64,000 nucleotides of DNA from Hondaea fermentalgiana. Lineage: Eukaryota; Sar; Bigyra; Thraustochytrida; Thraustochytriidae. The DNA lies in assembly GCA_014084085.1 (NCBI GenBank), contig NPFB01000137.1, positions 1 through 64,000 of the forward strand, read 5' to 3'. The notes beneath the pieces were generated by a model. That model was not told where the DNA came from and ran no database searches. It saw only the letters and a program-made list of their open reading frames with translations. Both the position numbers and the translations under genes were made by a program. Position 1 is the stretch's first letter, and every line of letters starts with the position of its first letter. This document shows, one piece after another, positions 59,001 to 64,000 of this stretch.

Positions 59001-59305
59001 TGGCACCGACTCCTGGATCCTCTTTGCACCTCTTTGGCTTCAACGAGTCGGAGGCAAACTATATTAATGGCGCTTGCGAAATGGGACGCGCCATCGCTCT
59101 TCTGCTCCATGGCAACTTGGACCTTGGCCAAGAGCTTTCACATCCTGCCTTTCACTTTCCCGCGCTGCGCAAGATGCCCGCCTTTTCGTGTCAATCGGAT
59201 GCCATTCCTGCCGCTGTGGCAGAGGTGCACGCCTTTATCCAGCAAGCCATGCTCGACGCCTACGAGACTACGTCGCCCAACGAGCTTACCTTTCGCCACA
59301 CATAA
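56027..59305 (+). CDS. Large His-rich protein of unknown function with possible TIR/deoxyribosyltransferase-like C-terminus
   Basis: 1,092 aa, one exon, ATG at 56027. Residues 1-115 are Pro/Ser-rich. Residues about 125-400 form a structured, helical region with Trp-rich parts (RAERDWGNLYVEGGRKYASWWYEAF) and two cysteine pairs (CDCHHC, CNVC) that could bind metal. Residues about 440-690 are His/Gln-rich and probably disordered. Residues 695-930 look like beta strands (YVILVTDSAEHRFRVVIS, ARVTISYNDKF). Residues 938-1092 read as alternating strands and helices: HVVIGFLPEHEVWA, CATIFICLAP, then NGACEMGRAIALLL with E1018. This recalls the E-containing helix of nucleoside deoxyribosyltransferases and TIR NADases. 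That last assignment is weak, made by eye only. Confidence 0.7.
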   Translation: MDSAGPSRQRDEYPSQREPPPQPQPPPPPAPPSLVRTMNHNVGGGTKRKGSSGVGLATLSSVASIAEDDSNGPVQGNAAAGSSGGMIGGNSNNASPSDVDASENSDSSRKRQRRLAQTESKGMSLNQHIKFFDLIARNLSMNRRAERDWGNLYVEGGRKYASWWYEAFPSVSLYKQKGKLLFCERRGRVQLGFWKQLVKRKEQLRPSENLIDMVAGELEKRANAFPIPMVDPNARAELGVNPWSFRAEAMVLCDKIARGEKGPGSILDWPETGRRAVLAKVLDLHRAYGDGFEGVSRHFNHLIVQAEVELAVLSACDCHHCKAWDVGPARGRGPELRLLWSRRRAALVRSVLELHGEYPDDELKVAQLARAKHVELECWRDDAIIALLKASHNHTTCNVCLASNATGFASHFSPVAGAGGHLPPHPSAANVAAVHGPEHTSRAVMRDMRPEMVRNQERRPHPGSHADHPGTSGTQSVLGHPDAQTNRNRTHSQHHHATHQNDHVPRDHRRGGGEEGDHRSEEGNRPQQRNPAHELNSVEAQGQRSQHHESRSHLHSMQHHHEHEHEHFHQQHGPSEDLSRHAPTIEHVSMHHPRDDSSAHRHAQQQNHHIAPEQQHAHMQQMHPDHHHHRQGPAAHHQYRHHLPEQHSQSHDIHTHRQPTSPSSHPHRDISQDPQTNMQSLHESARAPSSQTRSPSYVILVTDSAEHRFRVVISSEQPMSNSAPGPRLYPGARVTISYNDKFVEHHWTGGPIDALFNASTVYPLWERVTIQIDNEPREHLDFESLKTPALAPSFDHASFVGIFGYPQSPLKELRAVLYSIHDARRALDAQRAQGLALLTRSGPLHLGQGASVHLRWTSIIENLPPSRREEVLVADRVETSFAFTGSVPPVHGSNRISLRVFGRSFNLQDLELLIDRHTGAPYGSIARRATLLPPRSPHVVIGFLPEHEVWAKTVQYELQHVFGYNVLIRDVSHPPHVDVPPEVRCATIFICLAPTPGSSLHLFGFNESEANYINGACEMGRAIALLLHGNLDLGQELSHPAFHFPALRKMPAFSCQSDAIPAAVAEVHAFIQQAMLDAYETTSPNELTFRHT

Positions 59306-59985
59306 GCGCCAGAAATCCTACCTGAAAATTGCTTTGATCCCTTGCCCTGAAAATTGCTTTGATCCCTTGTGTTTCGACTTTTTCCCAGGCGAAAGTTTGC
59401 GCGTGCACTGGTTCTCGTGCCTGTCGCCGTCGACGTCGATCTAGAATCCTCTTTCGAGGCCTACTTGCTCGCTCGCTCGCTCGCTCGCTCGCTTGCTTGC
59501 TTTCTTGCTTGCTTGCTATCGTCCCCATCTTCATCCGTCACATCATGATACTAGTCAACGTGTGAGCTGGCTGCTGGCAAAAACCAATTCATTCCCCTCG
59601 CGCTCCGCAAGAAGCGCGAGTCGGCGCGCCCGTGCGCACGTGCGGAGGAGCACGCGTGCGACGGAGGAGGCAGCTACGGTCGTGCGAGCGAGCGAGCAGC
59701 CCTTCACGGAAGCCCGCGAGCGCTGGCACGTCCTGGGCCAGACGCGCAGCCATCCATCCATCTAGCTGCCGGGAGTGGCGTGGGTGGCCGCGCCTCGCCT
59801 CGCGTCGCGGAGACGTCCTGCCCTGAGCGCGCGCGCGCGCGAGCGAGCGAGCACGAGCGGGAGAGAGGACGAGGGCCCGGGTACGCGACGTGGGCAAGAG
59901 TCAGCGAGCCAGCGGGCGAGGCGAAGCGAGCTCGCGAAGCGACGCGAGGTGCTGATCAGATCAGATCAAGCAGGCAGCGAGCGCC
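59306..59985. other. Intergenic region with tandem duplication and microsatellite
   Basis: A 25-bp direct duplication starting CCTGAAAATTGCTTTGATCC lies at 59321 and again at 59346. GCTC then CTTG units occupy about 59467-59517. GC and GCGA units lie near 59827-59850. The right part is the promoter/5' UTR of SmD3. Confidence 0.65.
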
Positions 59986-60339
59986 ATGTCGGCCGATGAG
60001 AAGCTCTCGGTGCCAATTCGGCTCCTGCTCGAGGGCATCGGGCACCCGGTCACGGTGGAGATGAAGAATGGCGAGTCGTACAGGGGTCAGCTCGTAGAAG
60101 CAGAAACGACCATGAACTTGCAGCTCTCCGGTGCCACACACACGGCGCGCAATGGCCAGCGCAGGAAACTTGAGCACGCTTATCTGCGGGGTACAAGCGT
60201 CAAGTTCATTGTCTTGCCGGACTTTCTTCGAGAAGCCACCATCTTTAAGTCAGTAGGCACCATGAAGGCCAAACACGACCGTGACCAAGCCATCAAGGAG
60301 AAACGCAAGCAACAATCCAGACCTAAGAATCGCAGTTAG
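59986..60339 (+). CDS. SNRPD3: Small nuclear ribonucleoprotein Sm D3
   Basis: 117 aa, one exon. Sm core protein that joins D1, D2, B, E, F and G in the ring on U1, U2, U4 and U5 snRNAs. Sm1 motif: VPIRLLLEGIGHPVTVEMKNGESYRGQL with EAETTMNLQL; Sm2 motif: EHAYLRGTSVKFIVLPDFL. The wording EGxGHxVTxE and LRGxxVxFxVLPD is diagnostic for D3. The C-terminal tail (HDRDQAIKEKRKQQSRPKNRS) is short and Lys/Arg-rich and lacks the long RG-repeat tail of animal D3, so symmetric arginine methylation may be limited. ATG at 59986. Confidence 0.95.
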   Translation: MSADEKLSVPIRLLLEGIGHPVTVEMKNGESYRGQLVEAETTMNLQLSGATHTARNGQRRKLEHAYLRGTSVKFIVLPDFLREATIFKSVGTMKAKHDRDQAIKEKRKQQSRPKNRS

Positions 60340-61700
60340 CCGCGCAGATCAGCTGCGTGCGTTGTACAATTTCATCTTTCCGCATGGGCGACTTTTGTTT
60401 TCCTTTCCTTCTTTTTCTTTCGCATTCTTCTCCCAATACCTTTCATCTCTCATTTCTTCGCCTACGGCAATGGACATTTGCGAACGTCGTTGCTTAGAGC
60501 TGTGACACACTCGCAATTCGTCTTCACCACTCGTCATTTCGTAGAAAAAGAAACGATATATTGCTCTCACGACTACACCGACAATGATTCCTTGCGTTTG
60601 ACTGGCCAAACACCTATCCTCTGATTGATCTTTGAAGAAGAAAAAGAAGACAAGACAACGGAAGACAAGGTTGATTATTTCCCCGGTACCGGGTAAACCT
60701 TCATTCCACCTTATTTTTCTGCTTATTTCTTATCTATTCCCCTATCTACTTAAGGTGCTTCTCCTCACCGGAGAAACCCCTTCCGGTCGGACAAGCTCGC
60801 CATTCCAAAACCGAGGCTTTCCTCTCCTCTTCGTCGCTTCTCCTCTCGTCTCGCCCCGTTTCTCCTCGGACGCAAAGAAAGCCAAGACGCGCCTGGCGAC
60901 GCGCCTTCTCAAGACTTCGCTCTGCGTTCACCTCTTTCTACCTGCCAGCCTCAAGGCATCGCGAAGCTCCCTGAGTACTAAACTACACGCGAATACGTAA
61001 CGTAATGCAAAGCAAGCACGAGAGGCGCTAGCTAGCTAGCGAGCTAGCTCCCTGCAAAGCACGCCCGTGGCAGAAAGCGGCTCGCTGCCGGCCAACCAGG
61101 CCTCCACGCGCCAAAACCGAGCTCCAGTCTCGCCCAAGCTCAGCTGCGCAGCCGAGCGACCGCGGGGCCCTGCGTCAAGCGCCGCAGCGCGAGATCCAGA
61201 AAGAGGCGCCAAGAGCGGTCTGGTGGTCTTACGTACTCCTGCACTGCTATACTGCAGCACGATAATCAAGCAACCAAGAGAAAGCGGCGGAGAAGCGAGA
61301 GCGCGAGGCAGAAATCAATCGCCAAAACCCAAACCCGCAACTCGAGAAAGCAAAGGTACGTGCGTCGGGCGCGGCGCGGCGCGGAGGGCGGCGCGTCGAG
61401 GCGGGCGCGCGCGAGGGCGCCGGCGCGTGCAAGGCGGCGCGCGCGCGCGAGCAGAGCAGAGCAGAGCAGCGCGGCGCGGCGCGGCGCGGCGCGAGCAGGG
61501 ACGCGCGAGGATCGATGATGAGATGAGGCAAGGACCGGAGCGAGAAAGGGCGGCAAGGCGCCGCAGATAGACCGCCTCGAGGCGCGAGACGGACAGGCGC
61601 CGGAGGAGACGGAAGGGGGAGGCAGGCAGAGGGAGACGAGCCCCGCGGACGGCGGCGCCGAGCCTGGCTCGATGAGTGACTGACGACGTGGGAACTTGGA

Positions 61701-61732
<32 letters not shown>

Positions 61733-61780
61733 GACAAAGAAAAGTACAGCCGCAGTTCTCAGCACTCCACTTTCGTCAAG
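60340..61780. other. Intergenic region with microsatellites
   Basis: Pyrimidine-rich to about 60470, GCTAGCTAGC-type inverted repeat at 61028-61050, GCGGC units near 61370-61500 and GCAC tetranucleotides at 61703-61733 immediately upstream of cytochrome b5. Frames on both strands have repeat-like translations. No gene is supported. Confidence 0.5.
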
Positions 61781-62180
61781 ATGGGCAACGTTTCCAAGGA
61801 CGAGCTGGCCAAGCACAACAAGGCCGACGACTGCTGGATCGCCATCAGCGACCACGTCTACGATGTAAGTGCATGCACAAGCAGAACCTCCTCGAGCGAG
61901 CGCAAGCAAGCGAGGCAACCCAGCACGCTTGCGAGTGAAAGCGCAAACATGGCGTAGGACCCACCCACCCACCCACCCACCCTTCGAACTATGACGGACT
62001 GACATCGCATCGCATCGCATCGCATCGCAGGTGACCAACTTCCTCAACGACCACCCCGGTGGCAAGAAGGCCATCCTCATGTACGCCGGCAAGGACGCCA
62101 CCGCCGAGTTTGAGATGCTCCACAAGCCTGAGGTCCTCACCAAGTACGCCAAGGATCTCAAGGTTGGCCCTCTCGCGTAA
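61781..62180 (+). CDS. Small soluble cytochrome b5-domain protein
   Basis: Two exons, 61781-61864 (28 codons) and 62031-62180, 166-bp GT-AG intron, phase 0; 77 aa. Heme ligands are present: DHPGGKKAIL contributes the first His and FEMLHKPEVL the second. The fold begins SKDELAKHNKADDCWIAISDHVYDV. The protein consists of the b5 domain alone with no C-terminal anchor, so it is a soluble electron carrier for desaturases, hydroxylases or methemoglobin-type reductases (partner unknown). The start MGNVSKDE resembles but does not fully match an N-myristoylation site. The intron's 3' end is made of CGCAT repeats that turn into the CGCAG acceptor. The 5' UTR has a GCAC tetranucleotide array. Confidence 0.92.
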
Positions 62181-62401
62181 GCGCGCCCCATGTTAAATCA
62201 CGTGAGCGCAGCAGCTAGCTCTAGCTTGCTAGTCAGCTCGCTGAAAAGCTGACCACCTCAGGTGGCTCTCTCGAGCCGCCTCGTCAGCCAACAGCAGTGT
62301 CATGTCGAGCCTCCCCAAATAATAATAAGAATGGCTCTCTTTCAATTTTATACTCGTTACATATGAAGAAGCACCTCCGCGACGTTACACACTCACTCGC
62401 G

Positions 62402-64000
62402 TCAATGCGAAGAGCGTTTGCCGGCTGGCGGAGACAATGATGCAATCTCGGCCATGTGTGCGCGCGTGCAGATCCGCACCTCTGGTGAACGTGCTGCACA
62501 CTCGAGCAAAAGTTTGCTTCCGTGAAACACCACTAGCTCCCAGCGCACGAGCTGCTTGGTCTGGGCCGTAACCAGCTGCTGTACAAGCTTCTCGACCACG
62601 TACGAGGCACGAATGCGCATTGCAAACGGTCTCCATTCCGCACATGGAAGTAAAAGCTGCTTGAGCAGGCGAAAGAGAACCAATACCTGCGGATGCACCG
62701 TCAGGGTGGGTCCTCGTTGAAGAATGGATGTCACCAAAAATGAAGCGAGACCCATCGCCATTCGTTCTGATGACCGACTCAGGTCCTCCATCATTTGCAC
62801 GGCGCAGGCCTCATCGAGCAAAATCAGACGTCGCCACAAACCTGCGTTCACGGCGAGGTTCACAAGGCCGTCCTTGTCGTCAGAGAGAGCTTCGTCCTTA
62901 TCGCCCAGAGCGCCGTTACCAGCACCAGCACTGGCAACGCCAGTACTTGTGCCACCAGTTTCATCAGGACTAGCGCCAGCACTAACGCCGGCGTCGTTGC
63001 CCTCTAAGCCCCCATCCGCGGTACTTTCACCGTCTTGTTGCACTGTTACATCGCCGTTCACGTGCGATGGTATCGTTGAAACGCTAGAGACATTGGCGCT
63101 GGCAGGGGTGACCGCTGTCTCGACAGGATCAGTAGCACCATCATAAGCAACCTTGACGCCAGCATCTTGAGCACCTTGAAGCTTTTGCTCGGTGTTGATA
63201 CTCACGTCAACATTGTCATCGACGACTTTCTCAACTACCTCCTCTTCCTCGTCCTCCTCTTCATCGTCCGTGGTATCGTGGTGCGAATCGTCGACGACAA
63301 TCAGGTCGTCCAGAATGCTATAGTGCCGCCGCGAGCGCTTGCGTTGTAAACGACGCTGGGCCGCACTTGCGACGAGAACACGCAAAAGACTCGCCGCCGC
63401 CTTTGTTCCCGGTGTCGGGACTGAACCTTCGTACGATGTATAAGCTTTTGTAACGGGCCGTAGCAAACCAAAGTCAAGCAGCATGCCACTCTCCACAGCC
63501 CCAAGAGACGCAAAAGCCTCCATAATTACAAAGTACTGCACACACGCGTCCGGAGTGGTCATTTGCTTGGAGAGCCAAAAGTGAAATGCGCGGACAAATC
63601 GCGAAACTGCCTCTGCATTCGCAAGCGCCTGGCCCTCCATCGAGGCAACCACCAGGCGCGCCACGGTCTGCCGAACTGTTGGTTTTGGGCACAATAGAAA
63701 TACTTGTTCCACCCGGTCCTTGTCTTCCAGGTACGAGAGGAGCCACCGCTGCGCGCTGTCGCTCCTGCTGATAAGTTCCACCAAGCGCACCTCCCATTCC
63801 GGGAAAAGGCCTTCCACCAACGTTCCCCAGCCATGGGCGGGAACATCGAGAAGGAACTGGATGCTCAGCCGGGCAATCGCCGCTCGGGATTCTTCCGTGC
63901 CAGCGTCGAGCCCAATGCGCATTAAATTCCAGGCAAACTTGTACGTGCTCGCATCAAAGACATAGTTGTGACGAATAAACGTAAGATTGTCCTTGAGCAA
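62402..64000 (-). CDS. C-terminal part of a giant USP9X/USP24/USP34-like ubiquitin hydrolase (partial)
   Basis: 532 codons open to the right edge; the 5' part is outside the window. Helical repeats such as YKFAWNLMRIGLDAG, AIARLSIQFLLDVPAHGW, RWLLSYLEDKDRVEQVFLLCP and VRQTVARLVVASM match the C-terminal alpha-helical arm of large USPs, which follows the catalytic domain. Acidic insertion at codons about 235-260 (DDEEEDEEEE) and a Ser/Thr/Ala/Gly-rich disordered stretch follow, then further helices to the TGA at 62402. The catalytic Cys and His boxes are not in view, so activity cannot be judged. Convergent with cytochrome b5. Confidence 0.65.
   Translation of the reverse strand: MLKDNLTFIRHNYVFDASTYKFAWNLMRIGLDAGTEESRAAIARLSIQFLLDVPAHGWGTLVEGLFPEWEVRLVELISRSDSAQRWLLSYLEDKDRVEQVFLLCPKPTVRQTVARLVVASMEGQALANAEAVSRFVRAFHFWLSKQMTTPDACVQYFVIMEAFASLGAVESGMLLDFGLLRPVTKAYTSYEGSVPTPGTKAAASLLRVLVASAAQRRLQRKRSRRHYSILDDLIVVDDSHHDTTDDEEEDEEEEVVEKVVDDNVDVSINTEQKLQGAQDAGVKVAYDGATDPVETAVTPASANVSSVSTIPSHVNGDVTVQQDGESTADGGLEGNDAGVSAGASPDETGGTSTGVASAGAGNGALGDKDEALSDDKDGLVNLAVNAGLWRRLILLDEACAVQMMEDLSRSSERMAMGLASFLVTSILQRGPTLTVHPQVLVLFRLLKQLLLPCAEWRPFAMRIRASYVVEKLVQQLVTAQTKQLVRWELVVFHGSKLLLECAARSPEVRICTRAHMAEIASLSPPAGKRSSH

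Noticed and set aside
1..64000. tRNA, rRNA and transposon genes
   Set aside because: No T-loop/A-box combinations, rRNA segments, transposase or reverse-transcriptase motifs were recognised by eye; a covariance-model search would be needed to exclude small RNAs.

Overview
This is a nuclear eukaryotic contig. I assigned 28 protein-coding genes, most of them single-exon. Six genes (MANF, C1D, GNPDA, TSR2, EMC3, cytochrome b5) have short canonical GT-AG introns (144-465 bp) that I could place because the joined frames restore known protein families. A DNAH2-type axonemal dynein means the organism, or its zoospore, is flagellated. Sparse introns, small intergenic spaces full of tetra- and pentanucleotide tandem repeats, a sterol C14 reductase and a LOV photosensor fit a stramenopile such as a thraustochytrid/labyrinthulomycete. 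That placement is inference; no ribosomal or other marker gene is present. Two runs of exactly 100 N (31668-31767 and 55363-55462) are assembly gaps, both beside microsatellites.

Layout. 0-10 kb: an F-box-like/LRR protein, a ZUP1-type deubiquitinase core, an NmrA-like reductase, two divergently transcribed genes for small Arg/Ser-rich proteins with predicted N-myristoylation, and a delta(14)-sterol reductase. 10.1-24.6 kb: one uninterrupted 4,805-codon dynein heavy chain frame. 25-32.6 kb: an unknown protein, a hotdog thioesterase, a CMGC-like kinase, and a lidless C-terminally anchored Hsp70-like gene head to head with a MANF gene. 33-45.9 kb: C1D/Rrp47, glucosamine-6-phosphate deaminase, an AlkB-type dioxygenase with a GRF finger, several zinc-finger proteins, and TSR2. 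46-52 kb: a LOV domain fused to GTP cyclohydrolase II, then VKOR, a nucleoside hydrolase and EMC3. 52-56 kb: a repeat-rich stretch with no gene I can support. 56-64 kb: a large His-rich protein, SmD3, a soluble cytochrome b5, and the C-terminal part of a giant USP9X/USP24/USP34-like protein that runs off the right edge.

The most striking item is 46143-47684. A flavin-binding LOV photosensor is joined in one frame to the enzyme of the first committed step of riboflavin (hence FMN) synthesis, so a flavin photoreceptor could regulate production of its own chromophore. The LOV core keeps the adduct-forming Cys but departs from consensus around it and at the signalling Gln. Second-tier observations are the MANF/Hsp70-like divergent pair, the UBZ-like/AlkB/GRF protein, the paired myristoylated repeat proteins, and a splice acceptor built from a microsatellite in the cytochrome b5 gene.
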